This document shows, in pieces, positions 52,976 to 61,902 of a stretch of DNA of 64,000 bases. The notes below the pieces were generated by a model, which worked only from the letters and a program-made list of their open reading frames with translations, searched no databases and had not been told where the DNA came from. Positions within the stretch are counted from its first letter, which is position 1, and the number at the start of each line of letters is the position of its first letter. The stretch lies in contig CAZHDI010000005.1 of the NCBI GenBank assembly GCA_964531285.1, positions 1-64,000 of the forward strand, read 5' to 3'. Source of the DNA: CAZHDI01 sp964531285. Lineage in GTDB: Bacteria > Pseudomonadota > Alphaproteobacteria > JAJFIK01. The position numbers and the translations under genes were made by a program.

Positions 52976-53443
52976 TCAGGCGGCCGGCAGGGATTTTTCG
53001 AGAAAATACCGCATACGGCCTGATTTCGGATACCGGACGGACCCGAACACGCTAAAGCCGAGGGTCTCATAAAAGCCGCGCGCCTGAAAATCGAACGTAT
53101 CGAGATGAATATGGCTGCACGCGCGATCCCGGGCGGCGGTTTCCAGATACATCATCAGCGCCCGTCCAAGGCCCAGGCCGCGCAGGGACTCATCTATCCA
53201 GACATCCGAGATCAGCATGCTGCCATGAGTCTCGTACCAGTGACCGACGGCGCCGCCGGCCACCGAGTCGTCAGGGTTCCGCAAAAACAGGGCGAATTCG
53301 CGGCGGCCGAACGGTTCAGCCACCGCCAGCGCATGATCCAGGAGCCCTTGCTCGATCTGGGCAATATCCTCCTGACGGGGATCATCCGTAATGTCGAGCG
53401 TGAGGCCGGGCGGCAGGCCAGATGGCAGAATCGGCGCGCTCAC
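52976..53443 (-). CDS. GNAT family N-acetyltransferase
   Basis: A 155-residue acetyltransferase starting at GTG 53443, which overlaps the stop of the reductase upstream by four bases (GTGA). The core DVWIDESLRGLGLGRALMMYLE is a textbook acetyl-CoA loop, and the C-terminal IHLDTFDFQARGFYETLGFSVFG carries the motif B Tyr. It resembles the GNATs that acetylate polyamines or histone-like molecules only in general fold. Tight overlap with the reductase suggests a shared role in handling a small molecule, which is inference. Confidence 0.87.
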   Translation of the reverse strand: MSAPILPSGLPPGLTLDITDDPRQEDIAQIEQGLLDHALAVAEPFGRREFALFLRNPDDSVAGGAVGHWYETHGSMLISDVWIDESLRGLGLGRALMMYLETAARDRACSHIHLDTFDFQARGFYETLGFSVFGSVRYPKSGRMRYFLEKSLPAA

Positions 53444-54462
53444 ACCGGTTCCGGCGCGATCCGGATCAACAGTTTGCCCGTGTTCCCGCCCGTGAACAGC
53501 CGCTTGACCGTCTGCGGCGCGTTCTCCAGCCCGTCTACGATATCCGTCCGGTATGTGAGCCTCCCTTCGGCCATCCATGTGGCCAGGTCCTGAATCGCTT
53601 CGCCGATCCGTGGCAGATAATCCGTAATGATGAAGCCCTCGCAGCGCGCGCGCTTCATCAGCAGGTTTCTGAACATATAAGGACCGGGAACCGGATCGGT
53701 AGCATTGTAACTCGAAATCAATCCGCAAATCGCGATGCGCGCGCGCAGATTGATCAGGGTCAGGACCGCATCGAGTATCTCGCCGCCGACATTCTCGAAA
53801 TCCACATCGATCCCATTGGGGCATTCCCGGCGCAGGGCCTCGAGCACGTTTTCGGTCTTGTAGTTGATGCAGGCATCGAAGCCGAGATCGTCGCGCACCC
53901 AGCGGCATTTTTCGTCCGAGCCCGCCAGACCGACCGCGCGGCAGCCCTTGATCTTGGCGATCTGTCCGGCGATCGAGCCCACGGCGCCCGCCGCCGCCGA
54001 GATCACCACCGTCTCGCCGTCCTTGGGCTGGCCGATATCCAGGAGGCCGAAATAGGCGGTCGCCCCGGTCATGCCGAGGACGCTCATCCACGCATCGAGT
54101 GGCACGCCGAGGTCGGTCGGCACCTTGCCCGCTGCGTCGCCGGACACGCAGGTATAATCCTGCCAGTTCCCCAGCCCCGGCAGCACGATGTCACCGGCCT
54201 TGAAATTGGGATGGCGCGAGGTCTCGACGACCCCCAGCGTGCCGCCGCGCATGACATCGCCGATTTCGACGGGCGGCATATACTGGTCCATATCCGACAT
54301 CCAGATCCGGTTGGTCGGATCGAGCGACAAATAAATATTGCGCACCAGGATCTCGCCCTCGCCGGGGCTGGGGACCGGCGCGTCCTGCAAGGTCAGATCG
54401 CCGTCGCCGATATCGCCGACCGGGCGGCGGGTCAGGATCCATTGGCGGTTGACGGTGGGCAT
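53440..54462 (-). CDS. NADP-dependent oxidoreductase, CurA/leukotriene B4 dehydrogenase type
   Basis: A 340-residue medium-chain reductase without zinc ligands, of the branch that includes CurA, PTGR and alkenal/one reductases, which reduces the C=C of enones. The N-terminus NRQWILTRRPVG is highly typical, SLDPTNRIWMSD supplies the active-site region, and the NADPH loop is ISAAAGAVGSIAGQIAKIKG with AGSDEKCRW. ATG 54462 is preceded by AGGAGGA six bases away. Forms an overlapping pair with a GNAT. Divergent from the DsbD-like gene. Confidence 0.94.
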   Translation of the reverse strand: MPTVNRQWILTRRPVGDIGDGDLTLQDAPVPSPGEGEILVRNIYLSLDPTNRIWMSDMDQYMPPVEIGDVMRGGTLGVVETSRHPNFKAGDIVLPGLGNWQDYTCVSGDAAGKVPTDLGVPLDAWMSVLGMTGATAYFGLLDIGQPKDGETVVISAAAGAVGSIAGQIAKIKGCRAVGLAGSDEKCRWVRDDLGFDACINYKTENVLEALRRECPNGIDVDFENVGGEILDAVLTLINLRARIAICGLISSYNATDPVPGPYMFRNLLMKRARCEGFIITDYLPRIGEAIQDLATWMAEGRLTYRTDIVDGLENAPQTVKRLFTGGNTGKLLIRIAPEPV

Positions 54463-54663
54463 GGCGGTCCTCCTGTAAATTTTTTGGGGCGTCAGGCGCC
54501 AGTCTAAACAGGGCGGGCCGGCCGGTTGAACCCTGTGGCCGTGTTGGCCCCTCGCGGACAGTTTACTTCGCCGCTTGCCGGTGGGCATGTACCCACGATA
54601 GCGACAGCTATGATGCGGCTCACGATGCCGTACACTGGCAGAAGAGCGGGTAAAGGAGCGGTC

Positions 54664-56814
54664 ATGGCGGACGCAGGACGGATGAGGGGCCCGATGCGCT
54701 GGGCGGGCGGGCTTCTGGCGATGCTGGTGTGCCTGACCGCGGCGCTTGCCGGCCCGGTCCGCGCCGCGCCCAGCGCCGCGACCGAGCATGTGTCCTTGAC
54801 CCTGATCCCCGAGTGGCGGTCCGTTCCGGCCGGGGGCGGCACCTTTCGGGTGGTGCTGGAACAGGAGATTATTCCCGGCTGGCACACCTATTGGCTGAAT
54901 CCCGGCGATTCCGGCGAACCGACCGAGGCCGTCTGGGCGTTGCCCGGCGGCGTGACGGCCAGCGGCCTTGCGTTTCCCTATCCCCACCGCAAGCCCTACG
55001 GCCCCCTGGTCAATTTCGGCTATGAGGGCACGGTCCGCTTCGTGGCCGAGATGACCGTGCCGCCCGGGCAGGTGCCGGGCACCGATCTGACCTTCGCCGC
55101 CGATGTCTATTGGCTGGTGTGCGAGGAAATCTGCATCCCCGAACAGGTGGAAGTGGATTTCACGCTGCCGGTCGCCGAAGGCGCGGCGGACATCGCCCCG
55201 GACATTGACCCGGACGGCGCGGCGGCCCTGGCGGCGGCCCTTGATACCATGCCCCAGCCCGTGCCTTGGACCGCGACCTATGAGGTCAGCGAGGGTCAGG
55301 TTACGGTCGGCGTCGCGGCGCCGGAGACCGTGCCGGCCTTCGAGTCCGGCCGGGTCCGCGAGGTGGTGTTCTTCCCCGAGCCGGACGGCATCATCGCCAA
55401 TGCCGCGCCCCAAACCGTCCGCTTCGGCGCCGATGGCTTTGCGCTNNNNNNNNNNNNNNNNNNNNNNNNNNNNNNNNNNNNNNNNNNNNNNNNNNNNNNN
55501 NNNNNNNNNNNNNNNNNNNNNNNNNNNNNNNNNNNNNNNNNNNNNATCGGGATTGCCCAGGCGTTGTTGTTCGCGCTGATCGGCGGGCTCATTCTCAATG
55601 TCATGCCGTGCGTGTTTCCGGTGCTGTTCATGAAGGCGTTCGGCTTCGTCGAGGCCGCGCGCAAGGATGCCGGCGCGGTCCGGCTCCACGGGATCGCGTT
55701 CATGCTGGGCGTGGTGCTCAGCTTTGCCGCCGTCGGCGGGGCGCTGATTGCCCTGCGCACCACCGGCGCCCAAATCGGCTGGGGGTTCCAGCTTCAGGAC
55801 CCGTTGTTCATCACCGGGCTCATCTATCTCCTGCTGCTGGTCGGCCTGAACCTGTCGGGGGTGTTTGAGATCGGCCAGTCGCTGATTGGGGTCGGCTCGC
55901 AAACACAGACGGGACGCGGCACCGTCGGCGCGTTCATGACCGGCGTGCTGGCCGCCGTGGTCGCAACCCCCTGCGTCGCGCCGTTCATGGGCGCGGCCAT
56001 CGGCTTCGGTCTGTCGCAGCCCGCGCCGATCGCGCTTGGCGTGTTCGTGGCGCTGGGCTTCGGGATGGCGTTGCCGTGGGTACTGCTGGCCTTCTTTCCG
56101 CCGCTGCTGCGCCTGTTGCCCCGGCCCGGCGCCTGGATGGACATGGCCAAGAAGCTCCTGGCGTTCCCGGTCTATGCGACGGCCGCATGGCTCTTGTGGG
56201 TGCTGACCCAGCAAATCGGCCCGGCCTCGCTCGCCGCCGCCCTCGCCGGTGCGGTGCTGACCGGCTTTGCCGCCTGGGCCTGGGGCATGAGCCAGGGCGC
56301 GCGCCATCCGCTCATCGGGGCGGGCGTCGCTGCGGTCGCCTTCGCCCTCGCCGTGGCGGCCTCGCTGATTGTCATCAAGCCGGATGCGGCGCCGCTCTCA
56401 GCCGCGTCCGCGTCCGCGCCGGCGGGGCCGGGCGCCGGTCCGGCGGCGTCCGCCGATTTCGAGGCTTTTACGCCGGCGCGCCTTGCCTCATTGCGCGATG
56501 CCGGCACGCCGGTGCTTTTGAACGCCACAGCCGCCTGGTGCATCACCTGCCTGGTCAACGAACAGGTGGCCCTGAGCCAGCCTGAGGTGGTGGCTCGCCT
56601 TGAAGCCGCCGACATTGTCTATATGAAAGCGGATTGGACCCGCCGCGATCCGGAGATCACCCGTCTCCTGGACGGGTTCGGCCGCTCAGGCGTGCCGCTC
56701 TATGTGCTCTACCCGGCCAATGGCGGGGATCCGGTCGTTCTGCCCCAGGTGCTGACGCCCCGGATTGTCCTCGATGCCATCGACGGCGCCATCGGACCGG
56801 TCATCGGGGGATGA
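54664..56814 (+). CDS. DsbD/ScsB-like protein-disulfide reductase, interrupted by an assembly gap
   Basis: Moves electrons from cytoplasmic thioredoxin across the membrane to periplasmic partners. The signal peptide is residues 10-35. A periplasmic domain follows with C153 and C157 in YWLVCEEIC. After the 100-N gap comes the membrane domain of about eight helices with the two redox Cys in LNVMPCVFP and VATPCVAPF, then a thioredoxin-like end with W-C-I-T-C near 626-629 (numbering with the gap as drawn). The two sides happen to be in frame, but the true gap length is unknown and family members suggest more than 33 residues are lacking. ATG 54664 has AAAGGAG six bases ahead. Confidence 0.9.
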   Translation: MADAGRMRGPMRWAGGLLAMLVCLTAALAGPVRAAPSAATEHVSLTLIPEWRSVPAGGGTFRVVLEQEIIPGWHTYWLNPGDSGEPTEAVWALPGGVTASGLAFPYPHRKPYGPLVNFGYEGTVRFVAEMTVPPGQVPGTDLTFAADVYWLVCEEICIPEQVEVDFTLPVAEGAADIAPDIDPDGAAALAAALDTMPQPVPWTATYEVSEGQVTVGVAAPETVPAFESGRVREVVFFPEPDGIIANAAPQTVRFGADGFAXXXXXXXXXXXXXXXXXXXXXXXXXXXXXXXXXXIGIAQALLFALIGGLILNVMPCVFPVLFMKAFGFVEAARKDAGAVRLHGIAFMLGVVLSFAAVGGALIALRTTGAQIGWGFQLQDPLFITGLIYLLLLVGLNLSGVFEIGQSLIGVGSQTQTGRGTVGAFMTGVLAAVVATPCVAPFMGAAIGFGLSQPAPIALGVFVALGFGMALPWVLLAFFPPLLRLLPRPGAWMDMAKKLLAFPVYATAAWLLWVLTQQIGPASLAAALAGAVLTGFAAWAWGMSQGARHPLIGAGVAAVAFALAVAASLIVIKPDAAPLSAASASAPAGPGAGPAASADFEAFTPARLASLRDAGTPVLLNATAAWCITCLVNEQVALSQPEVVARLEAADIVYMKADWTRRDPEITRLLDGFGRSGVPLYVLYPANGGDPVVLPQVLTPRIVLDAIDGAIGPVIGG
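55446..55545. other. Assembly gap, 100 N
   Basis: Exactly 100 undetermined bases inside the DsbD-like gene. The flanks share no overlap that I can find, so sequence is truly missing and the length is a placeholder. Confidence 0.98.
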
Positions 56815-56845
56815 CCATGTTCCAGCCATGCAAAGGAGCTTTCCC

Positions 56846-57466
56846 ATGCTGAAGACTGTCGCGACCGCCGCCGTTCTGGCCCCCGTTCTGGCCTTCGCGC
56901 TGGCCGGTACCGCTCTTGCCGCGCCGGACGTGGGCCAGATGGCCCCGCAATTCGATGGCACGGACACCAATGGCGAGACGTTCTCGCTGGCCGATTATCA
57001 GGGTCAGACAGTGATCCTGGAATGGACCAATCATGGCTGCCCTTATGTGAAAAAGCATTATGAAACGGGCAACATGCAGGATCTCCAGACCGCTGCCGCT
57101 TCAGACGATATCGTCTGGGTCTCGATCATTTCCTCCGCGCCCGGCAAGCAGGGCCATGTGGACGGCGATCAGGCCAATGCTCTGACGGCGGAGCGAGAAG
57201 CCTCTCCGGCGCGGGTTCTTCTGGATCCGGACGGAACGATCGGGCGCCTCTATGAGGCCAAGACGACCCCGCACATGTACATCATCGATGAGGAGGGCGT
57301 GCTGCGCTATATGGGCGCCATCGATGACCAGCCGACCGCGCGCAAAAGCTCGGTCGAGGGCGCGAAGAACTATGTCACCCAGGCGCTGGCCGACATGGCT
57401 GCCGGCGAGCCGGTCGCCGAGCCCGAGACGACGGCTTATGGCTGCGATGTGAAATACGCCGACTGA
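56846..57466 (+). CDS. Periplasmic thioredoxin-fold redoxin
   Basis: A 206-residue exported protein. The signal peptide LKTVATAAVLAPVLAFALAG is cleaved after ALAA. The AhpC/TSA-type fold shows in GQMAPQFDGTDTNGETFSLADYQGQ split as usual, then LEWTNHGCPYVKKHY with a single active Cys65 and no second Cys in the motif, and TPHMYIIDEEGVLRYMG with the cis-Pro. A conserved late Cys lies in AYGCDVKYAD. It begins 31 bases after the DsbD-like stop with AAAGGAG seven bases upstream, so it is probably the partner reduced by that protein. Confidence 0.9.
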   Translation: MLKTVATAAVLAPVLAFALAGTALAAPDVGQMAPQFDGTDTNGETFSLADYQGQTVILEWTNHGCPYVKKHYETGNMQDLQTAAASDDIVWVSIISSAPGKQGHVDGDQANALTAEREASPARVLLDPDGTIGRLYEAKTTPHMYIIDEEGVLRYMGAIDDQPTARKSSVEGAKNYVTQALADMAAGEPVAEPETTAYGCDVKYAD

Positions 57467-57490
57467 TCCCCGCCGGCTCAAGAAACAAGA

Positions 57491-57516
57491 GAGGCGCCTC
57501 CTTGCGGGGGCGCCTC
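57491..57516. terminator. Strong hairpin after the DsbD-redoxin operon
   Basis: GAGGCGCCTCC and GGGGGCGCCTC form an 11-bp stem with one G-T pair and a TTGC loop, 24 bases after the redoxin stop. There is no T-run on the plus side; the minus side has a weak TTGTTTCTTG. Probable terminator. Confidence 0.6.
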
Positions 57517-57546
57517 AGACTGATGACACAGTCCTGTCCTCCGACA

Positions 57547-57659
57547 CCGTCATGCCGGACAAGCGCAGCGCCGATCCGGCATCCTGGGCGAAGGCGCCGG
57601 TTTTCCAGCGCGGGTCCATACCGTGCCGCCCTGGTTTCCCGCTTTCGCGGGGATGACGG
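57547..57659. repeat. Dispersed intergenic repeat, copy 3 (inverted relative of copy 1)
   Basis: A 113-bp element with ends CCGTCAT (57547) and ATGACGG (57653-57659). Its first arm ATGCCGGA (57552) pairs with TCCGGCAT (57575-57582), and CCCGC pairs with GCGGG at 57638-57651. Read in reverse complement it lines up along its length with the element at 18382, sharing GCGCTGCGCTTGTCCGGCAT exactly. Confidence 0.78.
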
Positions 57660-57703
57660 GTACGGATGGATTTTCGCCCTTTTTCTGTCACGCTCTGGCT
57701 CGA

Positions 57704-58458
57704 TCAATAATGCTCGTCGTCGCTCTCGCCGCTGCGGTCGAGCTTATCGAGACAATCGATCCGTTCCCGGTCGATGGCCTGAGCCTGCATGGCGCATTGG
57801 GCGGCCTGGGCCAGATCGCCCTGATCGCGGGCCGCGCATGCCAGCTCGTCCATAAGCCGCATGCGGTCGGCGGACCGGGTGAGATAGTCCTGAAGCGCTG
57901 CCTTGTCGGCCTGGCTGGCCGGCGCCCGGGGCGCAGCCGGCGCGCGATCGTCGAGCGGCCGGACCGTGGGGGAGGCCGGGCTTGACGATACAGCCCGCCC
58001 CGATGCGGCCNNNNNNNNNNNNNNNNNNNNNNNNNNNNNNNNNNNNNNNNNNNNNNNNNNNNNNNNNNNNNNNNNNNNNNNNNNNNNNNNNNNNNNNNNN
58101 NNNNNNNNNNCCGTCCGGGTGCGGGCCGGTCGCGCTTTTCCATGTCGCGCCGGGCCAGTTCTTCATGGATTTCTTCGATACGGTGGCGCAGGCAGGTCAG
58201 GCGTTCATCTGCATCCTGAGCATCAATCACAAAGCGCCGCCCGCTCTCGATCTCGAAGCATTCCGTCAAGAACCGGTCGCGCATGGCGATCAGTTCTTCG
58301 ATCTGCTTGGAATGAAGGGCGCCCTGCTGCATCGGTGTGTCGGCCGTGCCTGTATGACGATCTGATCCTGTCCTCTCGTCGCTGGACGGCCTCATGGTGT
58401 CGTTCTGCGACCCCAAGCCATCCACGGGCACGCCACGTCGCGCTTGGCCCGTCATCAT
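57704..58458 (-). CDS. Unknown protein, interrupted by an assembly gap
   Basis: No family recognised. The part before the gap (from ATG 58458, with GGGGGA ahead) is hydrophilic and helical, with heptad-like SKQIEELIAMRDRFLTE and RLTCLRHRIEEIHEELAR. After the gap the only frame with coding character ends at the TGA of 57704-57706 and reads ...QADKAALQDYLTRSADRM, ELACAARDQGDLAQAAQCAM, then DKLDRSGESDDEHY. These two frames do not line up across 100 bases, which fits a gap of other length (leaving remainder 2 when divided by 3). Two separate small genes are possible. Confidence 0.45.
58011..58110. other. Assembly gap, 100 N
   Basis: Exactly 100 undetermined bases within the unknown minus-strand gene. 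The flanking ends share only two bases, so no join is evident. Confidence 0.98.
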
Positions 58459-58815
58459 TCCATCCCCCCACAGTCCGTCCGGTCGTTGTCTGGCGGGTCT
58501 TCGCCCGGCCTGGCCGTCAACGCCGGCTCCCAACCGGCTCATCCGCACCGCGCGCATACCGACACGATGTGTGCTTGGTCGCCGATAACCCGGCTTTTGC
58601 CGACAGTCCGGCGCGTCCTTACCATCCGTGTAAGGAGTAACGAGGCGTGCCGACCTCTGGCCGGGTGCCATGACGGTCCGGTCGGGAAATCCCTCTTGGC
58701 CGTCTTGTCATTCTGGATAGAGCCGAGCTGAGACCCCTGCGTCGGCACTCGAGGCGAAGCGCGGTATCGCCGGTCGTCCTCAAACGGATGATAAGTACGC
58801 TAACACCGGTTAATA

Positions 58816-58838
58816 GCCCCGTCTATAATTTTCGGGGC
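58816..58838 (-). terminator. Hairpin downstream of mnmC
   Basis: GCCCCG (58816-58821) and CGGGGC (58833-58838) form a 6-bp stem around an AT-rich loop, about 35 bases past the mnmC stop on the minus strand, followed by TATTAA. Weak terminator candidate. The loop also contains TATAAT in the plus direction, which could be a -10 box, without a clear -35. Confidence 0.35.
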
Positions 58839-58872
58839 CCTTCATGTCGGTTCTGCGTCAAGTGGTGGCTGG

Positions 58873-60967
58873 TCACATTTTGCCCGGCGCGTGCGAAAAT
58901 TTTCTGCGGTCCGGCGGCTGTTTGAGCGCACGGATGAGCGTGCGCGCCGGATGGAGGGCGTCGGCGATCGCGCGCTCCACCGGCCAGGGGTCGCCGCAGA
59001 TTTGGCTGGCGATCAGCTCCGCCGCCAGCGGGGCCGTGGTCAGCCCCCGTGAGCCCAAACCCGTGAAAACATAAAGAGAATGCCAATACTCTGCGCGCGG
59101 ATAGACCGCGTTGTTCCCATATTTGTGTAGGTCTCGATATGCGCTGATGTATGACCCTTCATTCGGCAATGCACCCGCCAACGGCATATGATCGGGCGTC
59201 GTGGCGCGATAAGCCGCGCGTAAGTTTGGGTTTGTGCAATCGACCGTATCCAGAAGATCGGGCACGGGGCCGGACGCCAGGGCACGAATGCGCTCAAGCG
59301 CATCAGGTTGTATCGGGGCGTCCGCCCGAACCGCCTGCGGGGCGACCGGATCGTAGGTGGCGCCCATGGCCACGCCGCCGCCGGGCAGGGGCGCCATGTA
59401 GCCGCCATAGGTCACCGGGCGGGCCGGGCCGCCGGTCCCCGGAAACACGGCGATATGACCGAGCGAGGCCCGCAGGCCGAGGGCGTGTCCGTCCGGCGCG
59501 GTCAGCGCCCCAAGCCCGTTGGCCAGGATCGTGAGGTCAGGTCCGTCCGGTTCCGGGCCGTCCCAGGTCTGGCGCTGAAGTTCGGTTTCGCCCGCGAGAA
59601 ACCGGCACAGGCCCGGCGGATCGACGGTGCCTGCAAGGCCGTGAAACAGCGCCGGTCCGCTCAGGCGCGCGCCGGCTAGTTCCGAGGCCGCGCTCCGGGG
59701 AAGGAACCGCAGGGCCTCAAGGGGGAGAACGCCGGCGTCGATGAGTTTGACCGCGCGGATCCAGGCGGCGGTGCCGGGCAGCGCCTGAACGATCCCCTCG
59801 AAGCGGGCAATAGCGTGCGCGCCGTGCAGGAGATGACGCAGATAAAGGAGCGCGGCACTGTGAAACCGGCTGGCTGGGGTCTCCTCCACGCTGGGACGCG
59901 CCATCACCAGCCCGATGGGGTTTCCCGATGCCGCCGCCGCGAGACCGCCGTGCCGGTCGAGAAGGGTGACCGGGATGGCCCGGCGCCGAAAGGCCGCCGC
60001 CAGGGCCGCGCCGGCAATACCGCCGCCAATGATACGGACCCGCGCGGGCGGGGTATCGGGCGCGTCCGGCGGTGCGGTCCATGCCGGTCCGGGCCATGCN
60101 NNNNNNNNNNNNNNNNNNNNNNNNNNNNNNNNNNNNNNNNNNNNNNNNNNNNNNNNNNNNNNNNNNNNNNNNNNNNNNNNNNNNNNNNNNNNNNNNNNNC
60201 CATGCCGGTCCGGGCCATGCAGGCGAGGGCGGGCCGGTGAACCGGCCGGTGAGCATGTCGCGTTTGGACCCGAAGCCCGGCGCCTTCTCGACCGCAAACC
60301 CGGCGGCACTCAAGCCCCGGCGGACCGCGCCCGCAACGGTGAAGGTGGCAAGCCGCGCGCCCGGCGCCGACAGGCGCGCCAATTCCCTATACAACCCATC
60401 GGTCCACATCTGAGGGTTGTGCGAGGGCTTGAATCCGTCCAGAAACCAAGCATCCACCGACGCGGTGAGATGGGCGAATTGCTCGGCGGCATCGCCGTGC
60501 ATCAGGGTCAAGGTGACCGTTTCGGACAAATGGAGACGGTGAAAGCCCCGATGCGGCGTTTCATAAATATGGACGAGGCGCCGCGAAAACGGCGCCACCT
60601 CCGGCCATCGGTCCTGGAAACGGGCCTGAACCGCCGCCATCTGATGCCGGCTCAAGGGAAAGGCTTCGGCCGAGACGATATGAAGCCGCACGCCCGCCGG
60701 GGCATGCGCCTGCCACAGCGCCCAGGCGGCCAGGATGTTGAGCCCGGTCCCGAAGCCGGTCTCGCCGATGGTGAAGCGGCGCCGGGCTCGCACGCCCGGA
60801 TCGTGCCAGGCGCCGGGCAGGCCGGTCCCGGCAAGGAAGACATGGCGGGTTTCGGCCAGACCGTCCGCCCGGGAGAAATAACTGTCCTGGAACCGGGCCG
60901 AGAAGGGCACGCCCTCCGGGGTCCAGCCGAGTTCGGGAGCCGATGCGGGACGAGAGGTCTGGGTCAT
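58873..60967 (-). CDS. mnmC: Bifunctional tRNA mnm5s2U biosynthesis protein, split by an artificial gap
   Basis: MnmC finishes the 5-methylaminomethyl group at wobble uridine 34 of some tRNAs. The N-terminal methyltransferase part (from ATG 60967) has FTIGETGFGTGLNILAAW and VDAWFLDGFKPSHNPQMW. The C-terminal FAD oxidase part begins VRIIGGGIAGAALAAAF and has GLGSRGLTTAPLAAELIA near the end. The bases just before and after the 100 N are the same 21-base word, coding AWPGPAW in both. Removing the N and one copy (121 bases) brings the two halves into one frame of 657 residues, close to the 668 of E. coli MnmC. The start codon has only a weak ribosome binding site. Confidence 0.92.
60100..60199. 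other. Assembly gap, 100 N, probably zero length
   Basis: The 21 bases at 60079-60099 are repeated exactly at 60200-60220, as when two contigs overlap at their ends but were not merged. The gap is likely spurious (see mnmC). Confidence 0.9.
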
Positions 60968-61184
60968 GAACGCCCGGATTTTGGAGCGCTGCGCCAGCGC
61001 GCGTAAAGGCGTGTAGAGGAGCCACACATGGGACCCGGAGGCAAGCGGCTGTGATCCTTGCCACACGGAGAACCGAATCGAGCCATAGGCGTGCCATCTG
61101 ACGTTGCGGTACTGTCATAAGCCTCCGACATCGAGGGCCGCATGATCCGTGCAAACGCAGGTTGTGGCGGAAGGGAGAGGGGTT

Positions 61185-61853
61185 ATGAACATCATCAAAC
61201 AGGCTGCGGCGGCGGTCCTGGTCCTTGGGCTGGCCCCGGCAGGGATCGCCTGGGGCCAGACCCCGGACGACCGGCCCGCTTTGCACCCGCTCGAGGCCTA
61301 TTGTGTCGATTACCGCCTGACCGGCATCCAGACCGGCGATCTGACCGAATGCATCCGGGCCCATGGCTATGAGCGGGTTGAGAAGCGCAAGGTACGCATC
61401 GAGATGGCTGGCGAGATCCAGGAGCGTCACGACCGGCTGATTTATCTGGGTCCGGATCTCATCTCGATCGATCTCGCGAACGGCACGGCCATCAAGGTGG
61501 ACAATCCCGAATACGAGACGGTGATTGACATGGTCGCCGATCCCGATGGTGACGATATTGCCGATATCTTCGCCCGGGCGCTGGGTGGCGAAGCCACGGA
61601 CGAGACCAAGGTCATCGCGGGCGTATCCTGCACGGTCTGGCAGGCTTCCCAAGGCGATCAGAACGCCTCCTGGTGCATGAGCGCCAACGGGCTCGTTTTG
61701 GAATTCGTCATGGCCAATTTCGCCAAGCGGGCGACCGCCGTGCGCGTCGGCAAGGGTGGGCCGGAGTCCGATTATCAGGTGCCGGACGGTATCACGCTGG
61801 ACGAGCCGGGCGATCTGACCGGTGAGGGATCGCCTTACGTTCCGGTCCAGTAA
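61185..61853 (+). CDS. Exported protein of unknown function
   Basis: A 222-residue protein with a signal peptide (NIIKQAAAAVLVLGLAPAG, cleaved near AWG-QTP). The mature part has four Cys (AYCVDYR, LTECIRA, GVSCTVWQ, SWCMSAN), likely two disulfides in the periplasm. Late stretches such as VIAGVSCTVWQAS and ASWCMSANGLVLEF recall DUF4412-like proteins, in which a substrate-bound metal or antibody-like sandwich is proposed, but I cannot name it with confidence. ATG 61185 has AAGGGAGAGG upstream. It is divergent from mnmC and convergent with the oxygenase gene. Confidence 0.6.
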   Translation: MNIIKQAAAAVLVLGLAPAGIAWGQTPDDRPALHPLEAYCVDYRLTGIQTGDLTECIRAHGYERVEKRKVRIEMAGEIQERHDRLIYLGPDLISIDLANGTAIKVDNPEYETVIDMVADPDGDDIADIFARALGGEATDETKVIAGVSCTVWQASQGDQNASWCMSANGLVLEFVMANFAKRATAVRVGKGGPESDYQVPDGITLDEPGDLTGEGSPYVPVQ

Positions 61854-61901
61854 GACCGGACCGCTCCAGCAAGACAGGAGCGGACGGCGCCCCTGCCGTC
61901 C
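61841..61901. terminator. Three tandem hairpins between convergent genes
   Basis: Three stem-loops stand side by side: TCCGGTC/GACCGGA (61841-61860, with the stop codon in its loop), CCGCTCC/GGAGCGG (61861-61883) and GGACGGC/GCCGTCC (61882-61901). All arms are 7 bp and exact. The first two are also imperfect direct repeats of each other. No T-run follows. They fill the space to the convergent oxygenase stop at 61903 and are probably a two-way terminator. Confidence 0.65.
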
Positions 61902-61902
61902 G

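Noticed and set aside
58011..58110. Second N run as another artificial gap
   Set aside because: Only two bases are shared between its flanks, so no overlap join can be made as for the mnmC gap.
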